A DNA stretch of 64,000 nt from Taxawa tesnikishii (nom. ined.) (taxonomy: Eukaryota > Ascomycota > Dothideomycetes > Dothideales). Both the position numbers and the translations under genes were made by a program. Of this stretch, positions 47,841 through 58,672 are shown piece after piece. A model generated the notes under the pieces. That model was not told the DNA's origin and searched no databases. It saw only the letters and a program-made list of their open reading frames with translations. The number at the start of each line of letters is the position of its first letter. Position 1 is the stretch's first letter. The stretch spans positions 186,001-250,000 of the forward strand of contig JAPDRO010000001.1 of the NCBI GenBank assembly GCA_030247885.1. Direction: 5' to 3'.

Positions 47841-49024
47841 ATGGACAGCGTCAAGCAGCTGCAGGTACACATATCCCCCAGCTCACACAACACACCTCTA
47901 CTGACAACACGACACGCAGGCAGCTGCAGAGAAAATCATCCTCGACCCCAAGTACCACGCTCCCCTCACCCTCATCAAAGCCATCCGCAATGGCGCCGTC
48001 TACGGGACCAAAGTCCGCTTCCCGCACGCCCTCGTCATGATCTTCCTATTCCGCTCGGGCGCGTTCCGCGAAAAGTGCTGGATAATCTACAAAGCCACTC
48101 GCCTGCACGCCAAAAACCTCGCCACCTTCGCCCTGATCTACAAGTCGCTGTGCTTGTTCCTGCGCTCCTCGCGCGGCAAGGAGCACGCCTCGGACACCTT
48201 CCTCGCCGGTCTCGCGGGCGGCTACTACGTTTTCGGCCGCTCCAAGTCGTCAGTGAACCAGCAGATCGTGCTCTATGTCGCTGCGAGAGTCGTACTTGCG
48301 CTCGCTGCGCTCGCCGTCCAGCCACCTGGCGACAACGCGTTGGTGGGCAGCAAGTACGGAGACCGCGGCGGCATGGGGATATTGCGGTTATCGGACGACG
48401 CAAGGATGAGGATAAGGAAGGGCGCATGGCCCGCGTTCGCGAGTCTGAGTTGGGGGCTCGTCATGTGGCTGTTCAGGTACTATCCTGAGATGCTGCAGCC
48501 GAGTCTGAGGAGCAGTATGACTTATATGTACGTGTCCCGGTTTCTTTTTTTCCCTATCTTTTCTCTTCTATCTTCTTGCTGTTATTGCACTGCCCTGACG
48601 CCCAGTTTGGTGTGCCCCTTATCGGTCACTTTTTTCTGAATACTACGGAATCTTTTGCTCTTACAACCACTCGACTGACTTCTTTTCCCCTTGCTGTTAG
48701 ATACGATAACGCAGACAAATGGGACTCGTTTAGGAATTTTCTCATACACAACAAATAAACATGCACAATGAATTTTGTCCTTCGCGCCTCACCTTCAACC
48801 CGAACAGTTTCTCCTACTTTGATATCCGTGCGCCGCTATACATATTTTCTCTTAGCTTTTTGGCATCGTTGTTCCCTCCGCTTTGCTAGTTTCTGGACTT
48901 TCGCAGCATATCGGTTCATCAGTCGTCCTTATGTGCCGTTTTGAGCTGACCACCCTCTCTCTTCAGCTTCGCGGACTCGGAGTACTTTGACAGCCTGCGG
49001 ACCCTCCTCGTCCACAACCGGTAG
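47841..49024 (+). CDS. peroxisomal membrane protein 4 (PXMP4/PMP24) with two terminal exons
   Basis: A Tim17-like peroxisomal membrane protein: AIRNGAVYGTKVRFPHALVM, IFLFRSGAFREKCWIIYKAT, FLAGLAGGYYVFGRSKSSVN, SWGLVMWLFRYYPEMLQPSL. Exon 1 is 47841-47864 and exon 2 is 47920-48527 (donor GTACGT). Exon 2 can splice to 48701-48758, ending YDNADKWDSFRNFLIHNK and TAA, giving 229 residues. It can also splice to 48967-49024, ending FADSEYFDSLRTLLVHNR and TAG, also 229 residues. Both terminal exons are 58 nt, in the same phase, with a CTGAC branch site about 20 nt before the acceptor. The sequence is intact. The two exons look like an ancient duplication used alternatively. Confidence 0.92.
48701..48758 (+). 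other. PXMP4 terminal exon A
   Basis: 58 nt after acceptor TGCTGTTAG with branch site CTGAC in front. It completes the Ile codon split by the intron and encodes 18 further residues before TAA. Confidence 0.85.
48967..49024 (+). other. PXMP4 terminal exon B
   Basis: 58 nt after acceptor CTCTCTTCAG with GCTGAC and a pyrimidine tract in front. It has the same phase and length as exon A, and the encoded tail aligns without gaps with A, sharing Ile, Asp-Ser, Arg, Leu and His-Asn. Confidence 0.75.
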
Positions 49025-49531
49025 GCAACGGAATCCCGGCTAGATCGTTGGGGGTACTTTTCCAGGGCGATAGACTTGGGACGGCGTAGGGAAGATGTTG
49101 CGGTTCGGTTAAAGACACTAGAACGGGCACTGGTTCGTAGAGGAAGTGGGCAGTTACGACTCTAATGGCGAGGCATCGAGGTCTCTCTCTGTCTTCTGGC
49201 ACAGAAGAAAGATCAGTCGATCAGATATTCGACGTGGAGATATTTTAGAACGGTTCCAGTTCATACAAGGGAAAACACTTGAGCCCCAGATGACCGGGAC
49301 AGTGATCATGCGGTGATTCATCTAATGCAACAACACCATTTTCGTACCCTTCCCGTGCGCCCTGAAACCCCAGAATACCAAAAGCGTCCATATTCAGATG
49401 CCCCCAAACCGGAAGGATGCAATTCCCACAAATGCTCTGAACGAAATAGTGCCAAACGGCAGGGGTCGCAAGTAGCGTAACAAATCCCCTTTCCTCCAAC
49501 GAACGAAACCCGTCCGAATCCCCCATCTTAA
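49025..49531. other. convergent intergenic region
   Basis: 507 bases of 3' flank. A 93-codon minus-strand frame at 49245-49526, directly downstream of the borealin stop, has no protein likeness and is most simply 3' untranslated sequence. Confidence 0.45.
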
Positions 49532-50685
49532 CTATCCCTCACCCCTCTTCCTCAACACCCTCCCACCAGCCGTCGTCGGCGCCGGTGCAGCCGCAGCCGC
49601 AGCTTCCGCCTTCTTGGCCGCCGCAGTCGCCATTCGCTTGTTCGCCAGCCCGGCCAAGGCACCTTTGATGCCTCCCGTCTTCTTCGTCGCAGCAGCCTTC
49701 TTCGTCGTCGCCGCAGCAGGTTTCCGTACAATCGTCGTCCCGGCACTGACGTCTGTGCCGATACTGCTACGACCCTCGATGCCATCCGGTTGCGCCTGCG
49801 AGGACGAGTAGGCGTGGATGTTGGAGGCTTGTGGTGGCGCGGCGGTGCGTTTTGTGGCGGTGCGGGAGGCGGGTCTCGGTGCGGCCGTGGTGGTTTTGGT
49901 GACAGTCATTTTGACGGGGCTGAGTGGGTGGTGTTGCTGTTGAGCGGGTTTGGCAGGCGGTGAGGCGGGTTTTAGAGGTGAGTGTGGGTAGGTGCGGGAG
50001 TTGTGAGATTTGGGTGAGAGGACGGTGGATGGTGGAGGTGCTTTGCGGGAGGTTGTGCGCGTGGCACGGGAGTTGGCGGACGGCGCGGAGCTGGGTGGTA
50101 TGGAGCTGATCGTGGTATTGGGTTTGGCGCGCTTTTTGGGATTGTCGAGGGTGTTGCCGCTTGGGTTTGAGTTTTCCTTGTCGGCGGAGAGGAAATCGTT
50201 GCTACATTATGAGTTAGCATTTGCTCATAGAATGCATAAGAAGGAAGAAGCTACATACCTAGATCTCTTCAGACCGCGCACTCTGGCTGCACCAGGCGCA
50301 GCTTGTGTAGTCTTCGGCGGTACAGGAGGAGCGAAATCTCGAACAGCGGCCTTGTTGAGTGAAGCTGCAGACTTCTGCTGCTGCTGTTGTTGCGCGTACT
50401 TGTCGACCAGATCTTGCATTTTCGTCTTACGAAGTGCCTGTGGTATACGATTGACGCGCATTTCTAGCCTTGCGCGAAGTCCCTGAGCTTGGAGAGCATA
50501 CTGCGCTCGCAATTTGCGCGCTCTTTCGGTTACTGGTAGACGCGTTAGTCGGAGCGCGTCGAGAGACGCTTGGGGCACACACTCTCGAGCTGAAGATTGT
50601 CGATCAGTGCTTGCTTCTGTGTTTCCGTGATCGCAAATATTCGTCGTGTATCCTGTGTGCCCGTGGCCTCGGGTGTGGACGCCAT
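49532..50685 (-). CDS. borealin/Nbl1-like chromosomal passenger protein
   Basis: Borealin links INCENP and survivin in the chromosomal passenger complex that guides Aurora B. Exons are complement of 50583-50685, 50259-50532 and 49532-50201, 348 residues with no frame problem. The conserved N-terminal helix is ITETQKQALIDNLQLEITER, ARKLRAQYALQAQGLRARLE and MRVNRIPQALRKTKMQDLV. A Gln run and a disordered chain follow, with a KEN-box-like ADKENSNP just after the second intron. The tail is Ala/Lys-rich (KKAAATKKTGGIKGALAGL) and ends GGRVLRKRGEG, as in other filamentous fungi. It is divergent from the TAF3-like gene over 413 bases. Confidence 0.9.
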
Positions 50686-51098
50686 TGTGAGGTAGGCGTG
50701 TTGTTGATGGTGGGAGTAGATGTAGGGATATGCGAAGGTGTTGTGGGCCCCTCCGGATGCGATGTAATAACAGTGAGGCCTTCTCTTTTCCTCGGTCTTG
50801 ACAAGGGATCCTCTGGTACTCCTCTTAGGCAATTGGTCGCAAAGCGTGTGATGTACAGTTCTGTATGTGAGTTCGTGTGTTTCCATGCGACGCGACCAAA
50901 ACAAACTGACGTCCGCGCGCCAAGAAAACCGGCAGAGCCGCATCCAATCTTCAATCACATGCATTCACTTGTCTACTACCACATTCAACGCGCGCGAGAC
51001 TCAAGTCCAGCACCATGCGACCTCCAGAACATCCGTAGACACTTGCGCCCTACCAGCCAGACGAGAGCAAGAGCTATCGCGCACGCCGGCCCGCCACA
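50686..51098. promoter_or_regulatory. divergent promoter, borealin / TAF3-like
   Basis: 413 bases between two divergent start codons of nuclear proteins. No repeat or extra gene. No TATA box is evident. Confidence 0.5.
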
Positions 51099-51948
51099 AT
51101 GTCTGCAACGCAACACCTCCATACCTCTCTTCTGCGTGCACCCGTCATCCACATCTTGCGCGCCGCTGGTTTCCACTCCACGCGCCCCTCCGTGCTCGAC
51201 ACACTCGTCAACATAACAGAACGCTACCTGCTCCTTCTCGCCTCCAGTACAGCCGCGCACGCCATAACCAACCACAACAGCCCAATCCCCAACATCACCG
51301 ACGTCCGGCTCGCCCTAACCGATGCTGGTATTCTGGTTCCAGTGCACGGCGGCGCAGAAGAAGACTGGCGAGAAAAGCTACGCCGACCGCTGGAGGAATT
51401 CGATGACCTCCCTCAAGGCGCCACCAGGAAGGAGAGGGAGATCAGGCGCAGAGAAGAGGAGGACACGAGGGATGTGAGGGAATTCGTCAGATGGGTTATG
51501 GGCGATCAGAACAAGGAGATCAGACGGATTGCAGGCATGTTGCCAGAGACAGAGCCGACGGCAACGAATCCGACAGAGGAAATCGTGATTGAGGACTATC
51601 TCTCTGGTGAGTGCATTACGAACTTCCCGGCCTTGTATCAATACACGGTTTATCGGATGGACTTTTGAGATAGGTGAGCTGACGAAGTATACAGTTCTTA
51701 AGAAGAAACACAGCAAAACGGGTGAGGAATCGAGATATCAAGGCACTGTGCTGGGCAAGCCGGCCGAAGACCGACCTGTGAAGATCGAGGGCGGGCCCGT
51801 CGAAACTTTGCAGGACTGGTGCGAGAGGTTACGCGAGCAGGCGGTTGTGGCTCCCGACAGCGGAAGGAGCTCGCCATCGACACTGAAGAGTGAAGGGGCG
51901 ATGCGAGATGACGAGATGCCTAATGCGGAGATGCAGACCGCGGAGTGA
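51099..51948 (+). CDS. TAF3-like TFIID subunit (bromodomain-associated histone fold)
   Basis: TAF3 pairs with TAF10 through a histone fold in TFIID. Exon 1 is 51099-51606 and exon 2 is 51695-51948, for 253 residues. The N-terminal histone fold covers about residues 5-85 (LLRAPVIHILRAAGFHSTRP, SVLDTLVNITERYLLLLASS, ITDVRLALTDAGILVP), matching the bromodomain-associated (BTP) family. A charged linker follows (RKEREIRRREEEDTRDVREF). The second exon encodes KKKHSKTGEESRYQGTVLG and an acidic tail, with no PHD finger. The small size fits fungal TAF3. A TAF8-like identity is a weaker alternative. Confidence 0.8.
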
Positions 51949-52890
51949 GAGATAGGGGACGGCAAGGGATGAGAAGTCAGGGAGAGTATTGATTCAACAG
52001 CATAGCGCGGGCGTTCTACGGCGTTCTTGGAGATACCAGGAGCGGATCGGAGCATCTTGCTGGAAGTCTTTCATTTCAAAACACTTTTCTAGTCCAAAAG
52101 GACTGGAACCTCAACAGTGTTCCTAACAATCTATCGCAAGTCAAGATTTGCAACTCTTGCAAGGCAACACCCTTAGTACGGAACTGCTATGCATGTTGGA
52201 GTAACACCCTCGCAGGATATTTATAGGTACCTCCAAGCATTGCGGGTAAGCAATACACCCTCCACACTTATTAGGTTTACACGTATGCGAAAGCCCTAGC
52301 ATTACTATTGCCTTGTAAGAGTAGCTTGTTTCATCAATGTGCACATGACAGATCCTACGACATGACAGGTCCTCCGTTCGTTATAAACACTGTGTCGCGC
52401 TACTTTCACCGCTTCCACTAGCGTATTCTGGTGGAACATGTAGACACCTCCTCAGCCGACCCAAATCATCTCAACTAGTAGCAAAGTCGATCAGCTCAGG
52501 ACGAGATGGCTGCTTTGGCGGCTGGACTGCGAAGTATGCGAAGCAGCACTCAGTAGCCCATTGAATGCATTAGCCTTAGCGCGGATCTTCAAAGGGGATT
52601 GATGCAAGTGATTTGAGGTTGATGTGAGGTACGGTGATGCAACACAGAGTGGGTGAAAGACCGGCTTTGAAAGAAGAACATCCTATATGCCAACGTAACG
52701 ATCAATGTAAGCGTGCTTCAGTTGAAGAATACGGCGTAATTGTCATGTCGTGCGAAGGGCATGCCTCATACAGTCTATCTCGAAACACCACGCCTGGTCC
52801 CCTAGAACGCCGTTCCTACCATGCTCGTCACCATCAACGCCCCCATCCAGAGCCCAGTTTCACCAGTCATTACCTTCTTCCCACAGCCCT
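51949..52890. other. convergent intergenic region
   Basis: About 940 bases of 3' flank between convergent genes. A 67-codon cysteine-containing frame (52141-52344, minus) lacks a signal peptide and other support. I see nothing else. Confidence 0.45.
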
Positions 52891-54209
52891 TCACCCATCA
52901 CGCATACCCGTTCGACGTCTTCCCATTAGCTGCACCCCAGCCACCACTTTCTCAATCGCTTGCACTACGTCCCCAACCAAATCCTCCCCATCCTCAACAC
53001 CGCAACTGATCCTGACCAAATCATCAAACACGCCCGCCGCCTCCCTCTGCTCTCTCGGAATCCCCGCATGCGTCATACTCCCCGGTACCTCGACCAGACT
53101 CTCCACGCCGCCCAGACTCTCCGCGAGCGTGAAGATGCGCGTCTCCTGGCAGAACCGCTCCGCCGCGCCCTTCCCGCCCGAGATGCGGAACGATAGCATG
53201 CCGCCGCCCATGCCGCTGCGGTGCTGTTTCAGCGCGATGGCGTGCTGCGGGTGCGACGGGAGACCGGGGTAGTTTACTTTGAGCACGTGCGGCGAGGCCT
53301 CGAGGGCGCGTGCGACGAGCAGGCCATTCCGGGAGGCTTCGCGCGCCCGCAGGTGCAGGGTTTTGAGCCCGCGGTGCGCGAGCCAGCAGTCGAAGGCGCT
53401 GGGCACGGCGCCGATGGCGTTCTGGAGGAAGGCGAGTCGCTCGTTGAGGGCTGGGGAGTTGAATGCTGCGACGCCCATGAGGACGTCGGAGTGCCCGTTG
53501 ATGTACTTTGTCACGCTGTGAACGACGATGTCGGCGCCGTGATCGAGTGGGTTCTGCACGTAAGGGGAAAGGAATGTGTTATCGACTACGACGAGGATGC
53601 CATGACGGTGGGCTATATTTGCCACAGCTCTGATGTCGACGAGTGAGAGGGTCGGGTTCGAAGGCGTTTCGATCCAGATGAGTTTTGTCTCATCTGGTCG
53701 GATGAGATCTTCAATGTCCAGTTCGATAGAGGGAGAGAAGGTCACTTGTACGCCGTGCGCAGAGGCGACTTTGGTGAAGTAGCGGTGTGTGCCTCCGTAC
53801 ACATCGCTCACAGACACGATGTGTGAACCTGAGGCTAGCGATTGCAGGATCGTGGCTGTCGTTGCTGAACCGGAAGAGAAGGCTAGGGCGTAGCGCGCGT
53901 GTTCAAGCGCCGCGACTGCGGTTTCGAAATTCGTCCGGTTGGGATTCGAAGAGCGGGTGTATTCATATGCCCCGATAGGGTTGCCCACTGAGGACTGCGC
54001 GAAAGTTGTGGAGAGTGAGATCTACACATGAGGTCAGTCTCTGCTACTTGATATGGAACTGAGAAACAAGTGATGTGGCGTACCGGTTCGATGACTGCAC
54101 CTGTCACTGGATCGTGAGGGGAACCGGCGTGCACGGCGAGAGTACCGAATTTATGCTGTGGTGATGGCGCCCGGGGAGGCGTCTCTATGGAATGCTCTGC
54201 AAACGGCAT
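52891..54209 (-). CDS. cystathionine gamma-lyase (PLP-dependent)
   Basis: It converts cystathionine to cysteine, 2-oxobutyrate and ammonia in reverse transsulfuration. Exons are complement of 54084-54209 and 52891-54021, 418 residues, intact. Family features are FGTLAVHAGSPHDPVTGAVI, ISLSTTFAQSS, YEYTRSSNPNRTNFE, AFSSGSATTATILQ, VSDVYGGTHRYF, WIETPSNPTLSLVDI, VVDNTFLSPYVQNPL and the PLP lysine in HSVTKYINGHSDV. The C-terminal domain has IFTLAESLGGVESLVEVPGS followed by MTHAGIPREQREAAG. The overall match is to gamma-lyase (CYS3) rather than gamma-synthase or beta-lyase, though close paralogues cannot be excluded by eye. Confidence 0.93.
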
Positions 54210-55260
54210 GGTGATAGCGCTGTGCGGTCTCTCTGGATAATTGAAGTATTTGTGAAGATGCTAGGATAGTTCCGGAGCAGAAGAGGAAAATTGGTTCAGG
54301 TCGAGCCGTATGCTTTCAACGGAATTGAAATAATTTGTTTAGACCTATATTCAGGACTGGCGAGGTGGAATCTTATCGCGGGTTGGAACGTGGCTTGTCG
54401 TCTGTATACCGTGAGCGGTAAACGGGCACTATGACGAAACGAGGATTGATGAGGATGTTTAGGTGTCGAGATGGGGAGGGAAAATTGATAGTGAGGCACA
54501 CCCGTCGTTAGGGAGACTATATACAAAGACGATGCTGACAAAGGGAACAACTCCTGCTATCAGAACATACGAGACGGTGAAACGGAAGAGTCATCATGGA
54601 TCGATAATCTGGAGTAGGCTTTCGCTCGGCGGATGCTGCAATCCCCAGCCTGATCACGTAATACAGCGTCCCTTTGTTACAATAGGGATCGAGGCCGTTT
54701 GGTCATGGCTAAGCTGGTTGAGACAGCTGTGCTAAATTCGCCTAGTACTCTTGTCCTTTCAGGGACGATGTACACGGTACAAGCCATTGCAACATGCTTG
54801 GCATCACCGACATGGTGTATATGGAGACAACTTTTGGAGAGGTTGGCCGTTGGCGGGCTCTTGCTTCTGTTCCTGCTACGTTAAAGTACTCGCTAATGCT
54901 TCACGCATGACACGCTCGCTGCTGCAATGATTTCATCCCATATAAAACGCCCTCATCCAATCTCATGCATCGTGGGAATCCGAAAAAGACCATCCGAGTC
55001 GACGGTGAACACCAACCGCGGAGCCGAAAGATACCTACCCTCCCTTCCTCTGGACAACCTTGTTTCCTTCGGCGCGCCTTCGGTGTAAGGAACAATGGTG
55101 AACTCCTTGCCCCCTTGACAAACCCCTTCTGAACGCCTACTTGTGTTGCTTCTGGTATAGCCAGCCGCACCAGTGATGAGTCGGACAAGCGTCGAAGGTC
55201 GTTCTTGATCTGCCGAATCTCCCTCGTAATCACTGTGTTGAACTCGGTGGCAAACTTCGC
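54210..55260. other. intergenic region; 3' flank of SPT2 gene
   Basis: About 1.05 kb between two minus-strand genes. The part nearest SPT2 (54901-55260) stays open in the SPT2 frame for 119 codons past its stop. The remainder is the upstream region of the cystathionine lyase gene, with no clear motif. Confidence 0.5.
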
Positions 55261-56429
55261 CTAGAATCGCTTCTTCGCCTTCGCCGCGGCACTCAACTGC
55301 TGCAGCTTGCGCTTCCGCTCGAGCTTCTGTCGCTTTAGCTCGTTCTCCTGGCGTAGAGCTTCCAAATCCTCTTTCTTGGCAATACGTGCGCTTTCTTCCT
55401 CTTCGTTCCAGACATCATCCATTCCAGCTTCCATATCGTCCGATTCTGATCCGTAGTCATCTTCTTCCTCCATCTCGTCTTCCTCTTCTTCCTCTGACCA
55501 AGTCGCGTATCTGTCGTTGCGTGATGAACCACCGTATCTCCCCGGTTGGGCCCGTCCGGAACTGAGTGGTTTCCGTGGTGCAGTTCCGGGCGCGCGCATG
55601 GTACCCTGATATGATGGTTCTTTTGATGGGGCAGGGCGCATGGTGCCCTTGTAGCCCACCTCGACCGGCTTCTTCTTGTCCTTTGCTCCAGCAGCTGCCT
55701 TGGGCTCCACAGGTTCTGCACTCCTACTCCGACTCTTTGGTGTTTGCCTACCGCCTTTGGCTGCTGGAGCCTTGTTCTTTGCAGCGGCTTGTGCCTCGGC
55801 CTCTTTTTGCAGTCGTTCCTTCCTTGAAACCTTCTCCACGGGCTTGTGCTTGATTTGTCCTATCGGTTGTGCTGCAGCTTGCGCTGCTTTTGCCTTTTCC
55901 AAGATCGCTAGATAGCCGGTCTTCGGCGCTGGAGCTGCAGCAGGAGGTTTGGAAGACGTGGCGGCTGTAGCGGGGGCGGCGGGTGTGGCGGGTTTTGAAG
56001 CCGCTGCTGTGGCAGAAGGTTGTCCTGCAGGTCGGCCAGTGCCCCGATACGGAACTTGGGTTTTTGGTGGAGGCGCGATACCGGATTTTTGGGCAGGTGA
56101 TGAAGTCGTGCTGCGTGCAGGCGGAGCGGCAAGTGCTCCATTACGCTCTATCCGCGCGACCTTGGCCTTGACGTCGCTTCCAGAATCCTCTGCTTTGCGT
56201 TTCGGTGGACCGTTGCCGTTTGCAATAGGTGGGCGTGCGCCATTCGAAGCTGGACCCTGGTTATCTTTTCGTACGAGTGCAGCCTGGTTCGGTCTTTGAG
56301 CGGCACTTCCTGTAGGCTTGGCGTCTTGGGACGAGCCGTCGTTCAGGGAGGATAGGATGGAGTTAACGAACTGCAGACAATCAGTATTCAATCTTAGAGT
56401 GGCCGAATCAGGACTCCACTGACACTCAT
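55261..56429 (-). CDS. SPT2: Spt2-like chromatin protein
   Basis: Spt2 is a histone H3-H4-binding factor that acts in transcription elongation. A first coding exon of only six bases (56424-56429, Met-Ser) joins across an intron with acceptor CTGCAG to FVNSILSSLNDG in exon 2 (55261-56370), 371 residues in all. The middle is Ala/Pro/Lys-rich with repeated GYKGTMRPAPSKEPSYQGTM. The conserved C-terminal region has an acidic run (WSEEEEEDEMEEEDDYGSES), DDMEAGMDDVWNEEEESAR, IAKKEDLEALRQENELKRQK and KLERKRKLQQLS, ending AKAKKRF, as typical of the SPT2 domain. The frame remains open beyond the TAG stop. Confidence 0.9.
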
Positions 56430-56981
56430 GTTGGCGGTGACAAGAACAGGTAACTATGACTCCCCAGCGTAACTCCCCTCATGCCAGGATACTCATCGGC
56501 CGGGGATTTGAAGAATGCGACCAAGGATGCAGATATGGACGCTCCTCGCGATTTTCAAGAAGAAGCTGACTCACACGCGTATCGACCGGATCCGTCTGGC
56601 AGGTGCGAGCAATCACTGGGTGTGGTGGAAAGGTCTGAGTTGGTAGGCAGACGTTGGCAACACTGCAAACGGGCATTTATCGTCATCCGGAAGCCGGACC
56701 AAAAACCCTAAGGACCGAAGCGTGCTAGCTTGTCCCGGTCTTGGCACGCCCGCCCACACACATTTTGGCCGGAAAGTTCGCGGTGACTTCGTTCTGGCTG
56801 ATCTTTTTACTTACTTACTTACCACCACAACCCACGAACTCGACGTTTCAGTCTCCGCCCAACTTGCGGTTAAATCGATTGATTCTCGTGTTCTTCCCAC
56901 AGCAACAAAAGTGAGCACGCTTCGCACGCCAGCAACGCCAGCATCCGCATATCTAACATTTTCTTCAAAGCAACCACCAAA
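56430..56981. promoter_or_regulatory. divergent promoter, SPT2 / ribosomal P2
   Basis: 552 bases between divergent start codons. A CTTA repeat (ACTTACTTACTTACC at 56808-56822) lies about 160 bases before the P2 start. No coding likeness. Confidence 0.5.
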
Positions 56982-57383
56982 ATGAAGCACCTCGCCGCTT
57001 ACCTCCTCCTCAACCTCGCCGGCAACGAGTCCCCATCCGCCGAGGACATCAAGGGCGTTCTTGACTCCGTTGGAATCGAGGCTGACCAGGAGCGCCTTGA
57101 GAAGCTCCTCTCCGAGCTTGAGGGCAAGAACATCCAGGAGGTATGAACGTCACATAGAAGAAGAGCTAGGCATCGAAAACGGCAACTAACATCTACGCAG
57201 CTGATCTCTGAGGGCTCTCAGAAGCTCGCCTCAGTCCCATCCGGTGGTGCTGGTGGTGCTGCCCCAGCTGCCGGTGGTGCTGCCGGTGGTGCTGCCGCCG
57301 CCGAGGAGGCTGCTCCAGAGGCCGCCAAGGAGGAGGAGAAGGAGGAGTCCGACGAGGACATGGGCTTCGGCCTCTTCGACTAA
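56982..57383 (+). CDS. 60S acidic ribosomal protein P2
   Basis: A stalk protein of the large ribosomal subunit that recruits elongation factors. Exon 1 (56982-57140) gives [19 protein letters not shown] and [20 protein letters not shown]. Exon 2 (57201-57383) gives [16 protein letters not shown], an Ala/Gly hinge and the universal tail [13 protein letters not shown]. 113 residues, intact, with an [10 protein letters not shown] start that is diagnostic of P2 rather than P1. Confidence 0.97.
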
Positions 57384-57911
57384 GCGTATCGCATTGTGGA
57401 AGGGAGAATTGCTACGAAGGGCGAGGACACGCTACGGCTTCGGCGTGTGCAGGCAAAACGGCGCATCGAAGCACCTTGGGGTTGTTGCATTTCGCGAATG
57501 GTTGTCATGTTCAGTCTCTAGCTAAACTGACGGCTCGGACGGTAGCGACCTGAAAGTCGAGTGCTAGTCTTCAAATTCAAAGCTACTTCTGCTACGGCAC
57601 CGAACGAAAATCCTGCCCATGTTTCGCAACACTGCTCAAAAATCATTTTCGTGGACGTTTGGAGGCCTGCAGTCTGCACCAAAGCAGTACTCGATCAACT
57701 TCCATCAGCTGCACGTTGGACTGAATGCAGCCATACTGCTTGCTCAAGTTCGACGTCACGTGCGTGACCCGGAAAAAGTGCGCCGAAATTGCTAAGCGAG
57801 ACGCTAACCTTTGGTGGGCTTCTGAAAACCACACTTGAACTTGCGACGACTTGATTTCTTTCCAGCGACACGACAAACCCATCACCCATCGACAACCACA
57901 ACACCGACAAC
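57384..57911. other. intergenic region between ribosomal protein genes
   Basis: 528 bases holding the P2 3' flank and the S15 promoter. It is AT-rich and pyrimidine-rich near 57830-57890. No gene is seen. Confidence 0.45.
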
Positions 57912-58672
57912 ATGGCTGACGAGGAATACGTACGTACAACCAGTGCCGTCCTATCTAATCATCACTAACGTTCTCTGCAGAACGCTGAGGAGGCTGCCGG
58001 TACGAGATGATTCGCATCTTGCGCACCCCTTCAGCGGCAAAGCCCGTACGGGCGACTCCATGGAGAAAACCCTGTGGATGGGCCACGAAGGGGTGCTGGA
58101 AGAAGGATAATGGGCTGACATGATTGTCAACAGAGTTGAAGAGAAAGAGAGCGTTCCGCAAGTTTTCCTACCGCGGTATCGACCTTGACCAGTGAGGCTA
58201 CCTTTACACCGTTCTGGTCGACGAACACTTGCTGACCCGATGTCTTCCAGACTCCTCGACCTCTCCTCCGAACAGCTCCGCGATGTCGTGCACGCCCGCG
58301 CCCGCCGCAGGTTCAACCGTGGTCTGAAGCGCAAGCCCATGGGCCTGATCAAGAAGCTCCGCAAGGCCAAGCAGGAGGCCAAGCCCAACGAGAAGCCCGA
58401 GCTCGTCAAGACCCACCTGCGTGACATGATCATTGTCCCTGAGATGATCGGCAGCGTCATCGGTATCTACTCCGGAAAGGAGTTCAACCAGATTGAGGTC
58501 AAGCCCGAGATGGTTGGCCACTACCTCGCAGAGTTCTCTATCTCTTAGTGAGTACACGCCTGACGGATTTGGAGAAGAGCATATTTTTGACAACCTTTGC
58601 AGCAAGCCCGTCAAGCACGGTCGTCCCGGTATCGGTGCCACCCACTCTTCTCGTTTCATTCCTTTGAAGTAG
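57912..58672 (+). CDS. 40S ribosomal protein S15 (uS19)
   Basis: Five exons, 57912-57929, 57981-57999, 58134-58191, 58251-58547 and 58603-58672, give 153 residues without frame problems. Sequence: [82 protein letters not shown]-type core ([20 protein letters not shown]), [20 protein letters not shown] and the tail [19 protein letters not shown]. Two of the exons are only 18 and 19 nt, a common pattern in fungal ribosomal protein genes. It is co-directional with the P2 gene. Confidence 0.97.

Noticed and set aside
49245-49526. 93-codon frame directly downstream of borealin on the same strand
   Set aside because: No protein likeness. Most simply the 3' untranslated region of the borealin transcript.
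52141-52344. 67-codon cysteine-containing minus-strand frame, considered as a small secreted protein
   Set aside because: No signal peptide, irregular cysteine spacing, and located in the 3' flank of convergent genes.
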